From Nyssa sinensis (lineage: Eukaryota > Streptophyta > Magnoliopsida > Cornales > Nyssaceae): a DNA stretch of 64,000 nucleotides. Positions within the stretch are counted from its first letter, which is position 1, and every line of letters starts with the position of its first letter. Shown piece by piece: positions 12,601 through 27,600 of this stretch. The notes under the pieces are model-generated. The model worked only from the letters and a program-made list of their open reading frames with translations. It did no database searches and had not been told where the DNA came from. Made by a program: the position numbers and the translations under genes. Location of the stretch: contig CM018032.1 of NCBI GenBank assembly GCA_008638375.1, forward strand, positions 62,001-126,000. Reading direction: 5' to 3'.

Positions 12601-15600
12601 TTCTTGTTTAAATAAGTTAACATTGTTTGAGATGTATATTGTGGAATATATTTGGCGCGATGGTTATTTCTTGTGGGAAAACTTTTAGAATGCTTATGAA
12701 CTCCTTTTTTTATGTATATTTAAGTTACATGAACAGATAACGTGGTATAAAGAATTAATGATAACTAGTGTTGCTACAAGATTCTTACGTTTAATGAAAT
12801 GTGAATTAAGTTGATCTAAACATTGTTGTATCTTACTATTAGTTGTGTGAAATCATATATTCATTATCTTGATAGGCTTGTGTCATGGTTATCTTAGATG
12901 TATACATTAGTCCAAGATTCCAAGGTGTTGAGCTTGTGCATTGTAGAGATGTATTGTTCACCACTACAAAAGCACATGTATGCACAAGTCACCGTTATGT
13001 TCTCCCTTTGTTTAGACTTTCCTATGGGGTGGTTGTTCTAACCCCTACCAAATGCAGGTACAGGCAAAGAGGCCATGAAATGAAGACCAATGTGCTAGGA
13101 GACAATTTCGGAACCTTTTGTAAGAGTGGACCTGAAAGGCCAACTCCCTATATTTTGTTAATCCGAACCCTCACATTTGTTGTAAATGGACTACTTATTG
13201 TAGTTATGAGATGATTTTGTTGATGAGCTTCTTAGAGCTCCAGGTTAACGGCATGTAATTAAACAAAGTAAATTTTGTTGCTTGTATATGTTGATATTGG
13301 ACATTTTGAAAATTTGAAGAATGAGAATAGAACTAGCTGACCATGGGTAAAGCTTTGCTTGTATACTAAAACTCTTTAAAATGGATGAATTTCGCAATTT
13401 GGTAAAAGTGTATGAAATTGGAAACATAGAGAAAAAAGGAAATGGACAATCTTTCTTCACTTCTAAAGTACTTTTAAGAACTATTTCTCACCTAGCTCAA
13501 GGACTAATGAATAATTGTCAATTAATAATGTGAACCGATGGGTCATTGGATTTAATGACCGGCTCACACTCGGATTTTAGAACCCGGGTGTGACAACATA
13601 TGTCATGGAAATTTTTTTCTTTGATCAGATTCAAAAATGCAGCCAATGTAGATTCTAGAGTGAGCCCTTTCTGGGGCTATGCAACTACTAACAGGAGAGT
13701 CCAATCATGAGAAGAGAACTGTGAATAATTATCCCCGTGGTGCGGAGGTGGCTGAACTTAAAAAGTCATCAGATTCATTTAGGAATACAAGATGTAAAAC
13801 GACAAGAATGAGAAATTCCCAGTCCCTGTCCAGCTTAAGTTATCAGACCTTCCAGTAAAAGGGTCTTTAATCAGCCAAACAATGTAAGACACCCAGTAAA
13901 AGAATGACACTCAAAAATACCAAGCTTGAACATCATGAATTCCATTTTACAAGCGGTAGGGAGAGGAAGAGAGAGAGAGAGAGAGAGAGAGAATAAATTA
14001 TTATAATATTTATGAATGAACCGTGTCCAAAATATTTATCCTCATCCAAACACATTAGAGCTGAAACAAAGGGGTAGAAGGAATAAAGTTTAAAAAGCAA
14101 CTTATTTGTATTCATAATTAATAACAAGGAAAAAGACAAATATTTGAAGAAAATATCATAGGACCTGACCATAGAACTACATATCATGGAGGCAATAAGA
14201 TAAAATTTACGTTGTGACAGAACTTTAGCATGAAAATTAACAAACCGTCATTGTTGAAATCCACAAGAAGGTTGTGCGCATTATGACTTTGCTTAAGCAG
14301 TAACAATGGCTGCCCCGGATGCCTTAGTACAATCCCATACCTGATCAGGACAAACGTAATGTTTTAGAAAATAACAAATAGTAAGGCAGATATGCGGTGT
14401 GCATTAAACAGAAAAATTCAGTCAGAATTACAAATCACCCACTTTCTGTTGAAGTAATCAGCGAAGGATGAATAAATAGAAGGGACTGCATCTGAGTTTC
14501 CATCAAAAGGACTTTCAGCAGATGTACTATCAATTGCATCTAGGACAGAGTAAATTCTCCCAGTATGAATAGCCAAAACCACCATCTCTCTAAGGTTGTT
14601 TACATGAACTGATTTATTGGCCAAGTGGATGACATTTGCACTGTTGTAGTCAGTCTCAACTGAATCAGTCTTATGAAGTGATGAATTTCTCCCATCACTG
14701 GTAGATTGCTTAGCACTTAACCAAGCATTTTTCTTCAAAAATTCTACTACAACACCACAAGAGTCTATTCCGGTCCAATTAATTTTCCAAGATTCACACC
14801 CTGGAATATTTGGTGACTCCAGCGGTAAAAGTAAATACATGTTTGCTGGGCTCCATAATTTTTCCTGTGTCTGAAATAAAAAATTTCTTTCTCCTAATGA
14901 TTTGGATCCAATAAACAATTTTCCAAATAACCCATTAAAGAAAAATTCTTGGAAGCACTTTGCATTATCCACCTGGTTAGGAAAAACAGAATCACTACAG
15001 AAGTTTTTCACATGAAACAGAACCAACATTTATAGAAAAAGTTATGGTTGAACCTGTTCAGCATTCAGATGTATTTGCCCACATGAAGAAACAGAAGATT
15101 TTACAAACTTTGAAACTAAGTAAAGATCCACCTCAACATTCCCCACATCATCATCTAGCTTTGACTCGATCAAAAGAACAAAACTGGAGTAATGCCGATC
15201 AGAAATATTACAAGAGAAGTCAATTTTGTGGGCATGAAAAATGGCGCCATCAGGTTTGTCTCCCCAAGTTCCTGATAGTGCATAAATGCGCGTCGTCCCA
15301 TGTAATTCCTTCCTTTTTGTTGTTCCTACAAGAAACAAAAAATGCCTTAACTTACAAGATGAAAACCATTTAACAAAGCTAGGCATGGGCCCGACAATTC
15401 AGTCTAATCCTATATATGGTTATGATCCAAAATGCAATTACTTAAACACCATTAACCATGCAATGCCAACTTCAATTATTCAATAGCAGAATTCAGAAGC
15501 AAACTACAATAAATGACTAAAATTTGCTTAGTCTTTAATCATTACTAATGCTACCTACTTTAGAATATGAAGGATATAGCATCACTTCAATCACGTCTGC

Positions 15601-18600
15601 AAACACATAAGAGCAAATGGAATCATAAAAATATGAAGTTTTACTGGTAAGAATTAAACCACCAGAAAAACGTTTGCTAATTAGCAGAGGCATTTCCCTT
15701 CAAACTAATATTGCTCTTTGGTATACCACACAGTGGGAAGTTGACATACTAGTGCATGTGATTTCCTGATATAACTCACCTCATGAGTGGTAGATATGCA
15801 AAATGAAGCTAGTATTTATTATGCATTTTTTTAATTACTAAGATCCTCAAAAGAGCTAACTGAAGATTAATTTCTAGGAAAGAACATAATCATATATGGC
15901 ATGCTATATTTCAAATGCCCTTCAATTGGAAAAATCCTCAAAATAATTCCTTTGAAACAAACAAAAAGTGGATATCCATATAAGGCCAATTTTCCAAAGG
16001 TATTGAACATATTTCTAAAATACAATCATCTTTAGAAAAAGGTAGGTTTTATAAATACACCTACCTGCACCTGAAGTTGATTCTTTGCTCTTTCGATTGG
16101 ACCCATTTTCTGTACGCTCTTCATTGAAAGGGAGAAGATGATCAGTGAGAGCCCCCATCTGATGCAACTTCTTACATGCAGACAAGCAGACAAGCTGCTT
16201 TGATAAATGAGAATTTCTATTCAAAGGACCCACTATTGTTTGAAAAGCTGCATTAGGAGGTAATGTTAATTTACACTGGTACGACTCCCCTGACAACAGG
16301 AACTGGAAAATGGGCTTTGGAGTGAAGTACCTTAGGAAAAAAATAATAATAATAATAATTAATTAAGACTTGATACTAGATGAATACACAAACGAAAAAT
16401 TACATACACGCACGCACAGAGACACACAGAGAAAAGTATGTATAGCTATGATTAGAAAAACTGGCAAAGAAAACACATCCATACTTATCTCCAGGGAGCT
16501 TTTCACAGTATCGATGAATGAGGCCAACACTAGAATCTGCAGTTACTGATGCTCCAGTCGCACCCACATAATATGCATCTGTTTCCTTCATCTTACAAGC
16601 TTTTAAAATGTAGGCATTAGGGTCTCTATTTATAGCTGTATCTGTCATAGAATACTCACTCCTAATAATATCAAATATTTGATCTCTTTGCTTTATGTTT
16701 CCCCTGCAGATATATGTAAATGGTTAGAACTTGGAAAACAAAATATTCCTGAGAAAGCAGGCATCAAGAAAGCCATGACAAGAAACCTTCCACAGGTAGG
16801 CGTGGCAAAACGTGCTCACAGGTCGTGTTCGCGTCATGTCAAGACATGCATTCAAAAATAAGTGTCGACCCGAACACAACACGAATAATTAATCGCAGAC
16901 ATGACTTGTTTAATAAGCAGGTTAATCGTGTCACACGATTAACACGAATAAATAGGACAGAAAAACATTTACTGTATTAGTGAGCCCTTTCAGTGCTGAA
17001 CCCATGACAAGAAAGGCATAACAAGTGTACAAAAATAATAATTATTAATTAATGAATTATTAATAACATTGTATCGATAAATTGAGTAAAGAAAACAACA
17101 CAATGTGTCTTACCGACAACTCCACGCGTGGAGTCATCCACACACAAAGTCAGAAGTAGTTGGTTGCTTTTATAAGTGGAGATACTTCCCACCTCTGATG
17201 TTTCTATCCGATGTGGGATAAAAACACATCCACAAAATATAACTAACCATGGGTTGCTTTTATAAGCATACATATCTTCCAATCTTTTTTGCTCTCCGAT
17301 GTGGGATGTCAAGCCTTCTACTCCTAGTTACAAGACAACACATCTGTCTTCTCTCAGTAAAGAATCAGTATTTCTCATACTGCAATTTTGGAGGAGGAAT
17401 CTAAGGAGTCTGTTCACAAGTCCCTCTATATATGTTTGTAAGGGTGTGTTATTCTTATTCACAGTTTTGATTATGGAGAAAACTGAGGAAAGGGAAAGAA
17501 AAGAAAAGTAATGGATTTGATGTTAATGTTGTTTCTGTTAAGGGAAACTAAGAAACAAACCTCAACTATTCCAATTATTAATTGTATGATGTTAGCTGAG
17601 TGCACATTTTCATTATCTTTTCTTTTTAGAGAAAAAATACCTCATTGCCCATGGAGTTAATGAAAAATTTATGATGTATTGATAAATATTTATAGTTTTT
17701 TAATCTGTTTGTTGTGGAGAAAATATGAATGAAAAAAAAGTAAAGCAAAGCAAAGTACTTACATATTATCCAATTATTAAAGAAACGAAACGATATCCAG
17801 ACATCTCCTAAATCATCACTTTTCTTTCAAGTTATATTTGCAGAGTCATCAATTTAGTAAGAACATGTTGCACTTACATATCAATGGACAAACAATCCTC
17901 TAATGATTATTTAATAAATTAGTGACAAGTTGTATTTAACCATCAACTTGGTAAAACTTAAGTTTAATAAATCTATAATCCTATCAAATTTATTGAAATG
18001 GTCAATATCAACATATCCTTTTATTCAGAATTGAATTCAATATAATTTATATCTCTTATTATAAAATTCATACTATATAAATAATACAAATAAAATCTCC
18101 AAATGTATTTAGATGTCATGCTATCATTCTTACCAAGAATAACTTTTTTTTTTCTATTTTGTCGAACTATTACCAACCTTTTTTTAGTAGGGAGGGAGGA
18201 GAGAGAGATGAGTAATATGTGAGTTATTCGAGTTTAACAACATTATTTTTAAATATTTAGAGGGACTACAAGATTATTATGGTAAATTAATAAAGTTTAG
18301 TTTATAAAATAATTAATTCTTTTATTAACAGTTTACCGTTTAAGTTTTTTATATTAATACTTATAAATCGATAATGAAAATCATACAGTAACTTATAGTT
18401 AAAAATTTTAAAATTAATCTATTTTTCTTATTGCATTGTCATTTTTTCTTGTATAATCTTAAACTCAAATTTAACGACCTCCAATTACTAATCCCTTTAC
18501 TTTTTTCTTATCGTTTTCCATTGGTTTAATTAAGTAATATTTCACATTTTTCCATCATAAGTTTATATCACAAAATGATGTTTGTTCAATTGTAACTTAT

Positions 18601-21600
18601 AATTTATACAATTGACTCTTTAATAATTAATAATTTATGACTAACATTTTTGGAGAAATCAATTTTCCTTTGTGGTGAAAATTGATAATTCTATTACTTA
18701 ATTTTTTTTTGATAATAATTAATTATTTTCTAAAAATCTTTTATAGTATTAATATTATATAATAGAGAAAAACATGGATAATGCATATATAATCGCAGCA
18801 AGTTAAACATATCAATTTTAGGTCGCAGGTCAACTTCAAGACATTTAACACATTTAATAAATGGGTCAATTTCAATTAGCTAGATCAATCCAAACACAAC
18901 ACATTTATTAATTGTGTTAATCGTGTCTGACCTGAACACGATTAAGCTCAATCCAAAACCTGCTAATCTCGTGTCGTGTTCACGGGTGGTGTCAATTATT
19001 GCCACCAGATAGAAAATATCTGAATCTTCAATATGAAACTTGAACAAAACATATACTCCTTGAGCCTAAATTAGGGGGGGAGGGGCGGAAGGAAGAAAGG
19101 AAACAAAAAATGCCTTCACCTCTCAAGCATCATGACAAATTGGGAGTCATTTTGACGAGCTCGTCCTCGTGATTGGACATAACTACGAACTGTCTTTGGC
19201 AGGTCAAAACGTATAACAGAAGAACAGTTTGGCACATGAATGCCCTCTTCGACCACATCCGTAGCAAATAATAGGTTGACCTAACATAGAATGTTTTACT
19301 CATTAAATAATAGGAACTTGCAAGGCAAAGCTTCACCCAGATCATATAAAACAAAAAATTAGATACCTTCCCAGAGCGAAATGATTCCAGAGTTTCTTTT
19401 TGCACTTTCAGCGTCAGCGCATCAACTGATGAATTACTCCCAGTCAAATATGACACTGTGAAATGAGACAAGCATGTAATTTTCTGCATGACTCTTTCAA
19501 TAACTTTTGCTGTTATAATTCTTTCGACAAAAATGAGGCACAGCACTTGGCTAGCTCCTCTGCAACCACAAAACGAATAGTAAATTGACACTATTACCAC
19601 AGTAATAAGTGGATAGCCAGTTAGGAAGTTCCATTACCCAAATGACTGAAAAATTCGAAGAAGTTCAAGTAATTTTGAAGATATATATCCCATAGCTACA
19701 TTTTTTGAATAATCAGCTCCAACATCCAAAAGATTTTCATGGCCTGAGGAGATGACAAGAAAGAACTAAAAATTAAAAGGAGAAACCAATCCTCACATAT
19801 TGAATGCAGATATATTTAGCATCATCAAGATAGCCATAAACTAGTGGACCAGGCAAATAAAACCACCATAAATATGTTTCAGATCCTTTTTCATACACAA
19901 ATTACACTATCAGACAAGAAAGAAAATCATTACTTTTTCTTATAAGATTGAATGGACAGCAAAAAATAAGCAGTAAATGAGAGAACAATGATATCAGCAC
20001 AAGATATTTCAGGCATTATTTAGAGCTCCAAGGATCGTCTAAGACGTGTGCATAAACATTAAGTGTAAGGACCCGGAAAATCATCAAAGGGCAATCCGGT
20101 AAATTGCCAACATAGACCGAGGATAGACTGGAGATAAATCAAAGATGTGTCAAATAAATTGTAAAATGAGTCGATAAGTCATCAATATGATACAATAAGG
20201 CCAAAAAGGAATTTTGGTAATTTATTCGGGACTAGTGTGAGCCTCGGGGCTACACAGTCATCTACAGGACGCAGATAAATATGAAAATCCAAACGAAGGA
20301 ATTTTGAGAAACGGACTACATATTTGGAGTTAGAGCGTCGAAATTAGCTAGGATGAAACTTTGGTGTGATTCCGAGACAGTTTAAATTTGGGCACCTGTG
20401 CACGCACATTTGGTCAACTAGCCACGTGGCATATTGAGATATGTGCAAAGCTTCCTCAAAAAGCTTGGTTAGGATTTTCTAGACAATGCCAAGTGTCTTG
20501 TTTCGGTTGGTTCTCAAGGAATCCAAGGTTAGCAAGAATTGTGTGTAGGTGAGGTGCATAGGAAGGGGACAAGGTGGTGTGTGCATCTGATGGAAGTGAC
20601 AAGAGAAGACCACCTACCTTTTTCTCTCTCTCCCTTTTTCCCTCTTTTCCTCCCATATTCGGCAGACCTCTCTCTCATTGTTATTTCTCTCTCTCTCCCT
20701 CTCCCTAACCGAATACATGTGGTGTGGAGGTGTGTGTGTGCACGATACACTGTGTGTGTGAATCAGTGTGTTATGTGTGTGTGAGGGTGTGGAAAACACA
20801 CTATGAGACACCACCAACCAAACTAGAGGAAGGGAGAAAAGAAAAAGAAAAAGAAAGAAAGAGAGGAGGAGAAGAGAAACGAAGAATAAAGGAAAAGCAA
20901 GGACTGGACGGGGCTGAAACAGTGGACGACAGCCATGAAAATTTGGTGAAGCTTTCTCTCTCCTCGGGTTTCTCTCTCTAGACATAACAACAACAGGTAG
21001 GGATCTTTCTTAGTTTTCTTTGGATTTTACCTATGACGAATGCATGAATGTGAGTATGATTATGCATGTGGGTGAGCAGGTATCACAGTGATGAGAACTG
21101 AATTTTGGGTTCGGACTAGCCTGGGTTTGAGTGCTCCAAACAAATAAAATTGGTGAAAGAGAGTTCAAGCAAGGTTTAGGAAAGAAAAGAAGGGAACACG
21201 ATGGCCGGACGATGAGGTGCTACGAGTTGCAGACCACTTGCAGGGAAAACAGGGTTAGCACGGTTTGGGTTCGATTTGATCATTTTGATCAATGAGAATG
21301 GTACTAGATGATAGAATTTGAAGTTTATGGTGAAAAACGGGTGAAAAATATGCAAGAAAAACAGTGGGGAAAAATTGAAAATTTTCCAGTTTCTGGCGAG
21401 TTGACCGGTGAAGTCGCCAGCGACTACTATTCTGGAGTTGACCGGTCAACAGTCAACGGTCGACTATTTGACCAGTCAACAGGTCAATCAAGTCACGAGT
21501 TGTGGATTGGGTCGAGTCACGAGTTGTGGATCATGGTTCATGGATCTGGTCCAGTGAGATTGGGCCTATGGGTCTGTTTGGCTATAGGAAAAATTTGAAA

Positions 21601-24600
21601 CTTGGTTTTAAAATTGAAATTGAAATAGGGATAACCTTATTCCAAAAATTAGGAATAAAATCCATTTTGGCCTACTTGGTTATAGGTTTAAGAAAATGAA
21701 TTTTCAAAAATTAAAAAAGGGCAGGTTTGTTTGAGTTATTTACAATTCAGTGAACTAAATTTAGGGAAATTATGAAAAAAGCCACTTGTTTATAAAATTG
21801 AATATGAAAAATTTTGAAAATACCCCTAATGATAGTTTAAGCAACTTAAAGGCTCATTAAAATTCAGAAAGGGCTATTCCAAAGTTGTTGGATGCTCGGG
21901 ATTTAAATATATGATTAGATTGAACGAATAGAAACCTGAAAATGGTCCCACCTAAATTAATGAACTGATGATTATGTCCCTAAACTTATATTAAGCAATT
22001 AAAAGCCGAATTAAGATCCGGAAGAGGCGTTTCCAATGTTTTTGAACGCCAGGAACTCAAATATGATATCAGAATAATGAAATTGGGACTCAAAGTAGTC
22101 CCACATGAAAATGTGAAATTATTAAAATGCCCTTAGACATGAAACAGATACCTAGAGGCATTAATTAAATATAAGGAGGACATCTTTAAAATTGTTGGAC
22201 CTTCTGGATCCGATTCCAAGGTTGATTTTGAGAGACGGCATTTCAGTAAATGTGTAACTTGTCCGGTAAATTATGAAAATGACCTTATGAATTTAAAAGA
22301 CAGTCAAATGACTTATAGACAATACGATAGGACTTCCTTAGGGTTTCTGAAGCCCGGGAACATGTTTTTGATGTCCGTTTGGGTAAACGGGTACTCGAGA
22401 TGCAAGGTAATGAGTAATTGGCCATAGAGAACCGTAAAACTTGATACGATACCTTAGTACAATGGGCCACGATGGTCCCAAGGATGGAACAGCAGGTACG
22501 TAAGACAATTGACAAACATTAGGAAAGGCACATGTAGTGTCTCCTCGCAGTGGAGTGATGATTGGGACTAGGGCAAATTCCTGACTTATTCATGTGTATT
22601 TGTTATATGATCTACAAAAGATATTTGTTATCACTATTGATTTCCATGCGACTAATTTATCAATATGGTATGCTTATTACGTTGAATGCTATGATGTTGG
22701 ATATTTGCATGGTGGTATTGGATACATGTGATTGCCCTGTTGATGTGTATCATGATTTCTAATTCTATCATAGATATATGATCATTGTTACTTCTGTATC
22801 TATTTGTTAAATCATGTATCCTCTCTTATGATTGTTTGTGTTGTTGTAGACGATGATGATATTGATATATACCTTGTTGAACATACCTGAGTGTTGTGAG
22901 ATTTGAGAGGATATTGATGTTGATTAGCACCGTTTGTGGTGTGGATTGAGATATTGAAATTGTAGATGAGAACACCTATGAGAAAAGGACTTGGGATGGG
23001 AATTAGTCACGTCTCATACTAAACCTAAAGAATGCGAAAAGATGCGCAGAAGCTGAAGAGGTTGACGCGTGCACCGGTAAAACAGCAGCCAGAAGGTGAA
23101 AAGATAGCCTAGAACAGTGTGCACATAAATACTCAATTGACAGTCGAGGTATATGTGCAGGGGAAAAATGTAAGGCTAGTTTCGAGGAGGTCGGTTTCTC
23201 CGAGTTCCCTAGAAGGGTAAACTAATAACATCCAACGAGGGAGTCACTAGAGTAAGGAAAGTCGCCATAGTGGTCGAGGGATTCTCCGAAAGAAATTGGA
23301 TACACGCCTAGATCTCCAAAATAAGTAACGTCAAGGGAAGCTAAATAGCCCTAACATTGTCAGTGCTAGCTCTAACATCGCGGTTGCAGTGATCCTCCAA
23401 TCTGATATGTGTCACAACCCTGGGACGCGACCTTCGCGTGCCGCACCTTGTCCCGCGATCATGGTCTTGCTCCCATGCGCGACCTGGTCATGGCTCGCGG
23501 TGCAGTCTGGTATAAACTGTGATACACCGAGTTGTAACCCACCTTGGGAACACCGGATTTAGTGGATTGGAGGTTGGTGGGAGGAGCTCGGTATTGACTG
23601 GTCAAGGAATCTTCCTATCAGGTATCCAGGCCAATGAGGGAAGGACAAACGTCATGACCAGCACGAATAATAGGAACCCTAAACGCCATACACTCGAGGC
23701 GCCTATAAATAGTACCCTTGCCCAAAAGGGAAAGGCAGAACATTCCTCCATAGAAAAGGACAATGGTCATTCCTTATTGCCATAACGGACAACCGACAAC
23801 CAGACTCTCATTCCTCTTGATCTCTCACCCATCCTTCTCTCTACCGATCTTGTGCTCCCATACTATTTTCATCTCCTCTTCGGTTATTCTGGGAGGAAGG
23901 CTTCTAGCAACCCCATCTTTCACGGAGAAAAGTAGATCTATTGTCAAACTCTAAAGAACTGAAACATAATAATATTTCAGATTTATTCTGCAACAAATTC
24001 TTCTTATTACAATGAAAATATATATATTTAGAATATGAAGATAGATTTTCTCTTGAATTAGCAAAGATATAAATCATACACAAGTAGGAATGCTAATCAT
24101 AATGTATTCTACCATATTAACCAAAAAACTTATGTACTTCTTTTATAAGTTATAATAATTTATTAAAGCATGCCAAAGGAAGCAAACCCATATACAAAAA
24201 CAAACAGCTCAACCAAAATTCAAAGCCTTGTGTCTCCCAAAAACTCAACAAAAGAATCTACATATAGTTGACCCTCTTATAATTAATATTCAATAAATTA
24301 ACAATCTCTAATAATTAATAAATTTTTAAGGAACCAAGTTGGTTCCATGGTGGATAATTAATAATTCTATGACTTAATAATTAATACTTTTTCATAAATC
24401 TCTTTATAATATTAATTATTAAAGAGAAAAATAGTTATCATTTATGACATGTCTTAATAATTATATCTATTAACTTAACATAATTGAAGTCAAAAGTATT
24501 GTAAATGAGAAAAATTATAAAATCAGAAACATAACTTCTTTACTAGAAATATACATTAGAAGTTTTTTATGTCACCGGTTGATTACTATATATATTTTCT

Positions 24601-27600
24601 ATGAAAAATTAAAATGTCATTGAGAATTTTCATATAAAGTTTTATTTTTGTACCGAAAATCATTTACATGTAAGAAACATTTATCGGTTAATGAAAGTAT
24701 GAGAAAACTTAAAAATTAATAATTCTAATAATTAATAAATTTCCTATTAATTATGAAAGGGTTAACTGTATGATGTACATGACCAACCAATCCATACATA
24801 CAAGACTCTAAAAAACAAAAAAAATAACTTTAGATTAACAAGGAGATAGCTTTTTCTCCTCAAAAACTCTTTTATTCCTTTCCTTCCATAGCCATAAAAG
24901 ACATAAAAAAGCCACATCCCACACTTCTCGAGCACTCCTCCGCTTGCAACTCCCTCGCCAAATCTGAAAAAGCTCTAACATCGGACAAAGCATAACCCAA
25001 TTGCAACCAAATAGAAAAAATAGGGGACACGAACACCACATCTCCCGAGCCACCGAACAACAAAGAGATAAGTGACTTAGAAAAGGAAATAAGTGAACTA
25101 GCCATTATTCCCCAAACCCAAACCCAGGCCCATTTATATATTGCCCATACCCCAACCCTAGCCTGGCCTAGCCCATTTAGGGGTACACCACAACCCTAAC
25201 TCCATTTGTAATGCCCACCCCTGCCCTGACCCTGCTTATATTGCCTAATTTCAATAATTATTCCCTTTGTGAACTAGCCAATTCCAATATCAAAAAGAAA
25301 ATAAGTGTTTGATTTTCCATTCAATTATTATAAGCACCAAACATTCTCTAAACATAACAAAATCAAATAACTACTAATTAGATATGTAAATAAATATGTG
25401 GCGTATTAGATAATCAAAGAAAAATGGAGGGTTACATAATTTTAATGTGTAGATTTTTTTTTTTTTTTTTGGGGGGGGGGGGGCGGGGTAGTCATACCCC
25501 AACCCGAATTTGAATCGAGTTTAGTAACTCCTCTGCCACACCCCAATTTATTTTCTCCCCAAACCAGTCTCATTAAGGATGGTGCATTTTGCCTTCCCTC
25601 AACGTCTTGTATCCTCCTCTTATGTGCATGAAATCCCCTTTTCTTTAAATTATCCACACTAAAGATTGCATCCCAAAAAGTCACCCACCTTGAGAGGGAC
25701 TTTTGGGCACCATATGCTTTTCCATGGAAAATCAGTAACATTTTTCCCAAAAAGCTCTGTATAAAGATCTAACTTGAAGCTCCTCCCCTTACAGTCATCC
25801 ATCTTATAGCATTCTTTAGCATCATCACCTCCTACATTCACCCTCGACTTGTACAAAAACTCCATTACAACCATAACTTCTTACATTTCTCAATCATGCA
25901 AATCCCTTCTAAAGTGGGGAGTCCATACCCCCTGTGACCCATGAAGTCTACCACCATTGCTTCCTTGTTGGAAGCAATTTGATAAAGACGAGGAAATCTA
26001 GTCTTCAAAGCCACCTCTCCTTGCCAAACATATAACCAAAATTTGACTCTAGAAACCACACCGTTTCAAAGGCTACGTACCTAATGAAGTCCCCACCTAC
26101 CCTCCATCAAAAAGCCCTTCACCTCCCTTGAGATTCAACAACCCCACCCCATATATCACGTAAATCTCTAAAGACATTTTCCAATGAGTTTGATTGAAAA
26201 CCCTCAACTCCTTTGTCCCCAAGGACCCCAACCCACCCTAACTAACTAGGGTTCGATCTTTGATCCAACCCACAAGATGAACCCCCCCCCCCCCCCCCAA
26301 AAAAAAAAAAAAGGAATCCCTTTGTAACTTACCCAAACTATTTTCCACAAATGCTGAAACAAGGACCAAATACATATAATAGGTTGGAAGGCTAGACAAG
26401 GTACACCGTATCAAGGTAATCGTTCCCCCTTTCGAAAGATAATTAATCTTCCACCTCACTAACCTTATCTGAAATATGTCCATCACTACATCCCAAACAA
26501 CTGGCCTTCAGAGGAACCCAATGGCACACCCAAAAACACAATGAAAGCACCAACATTACAACCCAAATTCCAAGCCAACTTGTCCACATCACTCGGGATT
26601 TCTTCAAACACATCTTAAGAGAAGTTGAATCTCCTCTGAATAGGAATGCAAACGAATCGAGCTGTTCATGAACGGCTCGGGCTCGGCTCGGCTTGAAATT
26701 TGACTCATTCAAGCTCATTTAATAAACTAATGAGCCGAGCTCGAGCTCTAATTTGAGCCTGTTAAATATACGAGTAGAATCCAAGTCGAGTAGAACTCGG
26801 CTCGTTTGGCTCGTGAACAAATATATATATATATCTCATGTATTTTGATTTAAGTCCCATTTCATCCCATCTTTCTCACATGATATTGGAATTTTTTTAA
26901 TTTTAAATTGTATTCTTTGTATTATTTCAATATATTTTACAATAAAATAGGTGGTAATACAAGTCTACCTTTTGTCATTATCTTCATTATATGCTAACAT
27001 AATGTCAACATCTTGTCACATCCTTTGAAAATTTTAGAGTTTTAAAATTTTTGTAAAACCCATTTGAGAAGCAACTTTTAGTCTGACTTTGTCAACTTTT
27101 AAACTTTATGTCACATCAACTTTCTGTCATAATTTTTTCATTATACTAATATTTGAATCCCGAGAATTGAACCACACAAGAGGCATTACCCACAAGTTCT
27201 TCAAATAAACCAATTGTTTTGCATGAGCCGAGCAGCTCGTGAGTTCGCCGAGCTCTCAGCGAGCCGAGTTCGGTTAGAATTTTTGACTCAATAGAAACAC
27301 GAGCCGAGCTTATAATTTACACGAGCCGAGTTTGAATACAAGATACTCGACTCGACTCGGCTCGTTTGCACCCCTACCTCTGAACATCTTAAACTAATTT
27401 TATAGGCAAACCCGAGACTGTTTTAAAACACATGCCCACATCACTCGGAATTTCTTCGCACCTCTTGAGAAAATTTTATAAGCAAACCCGAGAGTACTTA
27501 AAAACACATCTTAAACAAAGTTGAATCTCCTCTACACTACAACAGAAATCATGTCATCGACAAATAGAAAATAGGAAATTACATCCTCCCTGCCCTTTCT

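Noticed and set aside
15044..15373. 109-codon plus-strand ORF
   Set aside because: It is the antisense shadow of DCL3 exon 15.
20456..20985. Five overlapping ORFs on both strands
   Set aside because: They lie in CT-, GA- and GT-rich repeat sequence; residues are low complexity and no domain is seen.
27534..27550. CACTACAACAGAAA, like the end of a CACTA transposon
   Set aside because: No matching inverted end or 3-bp duplication was found.
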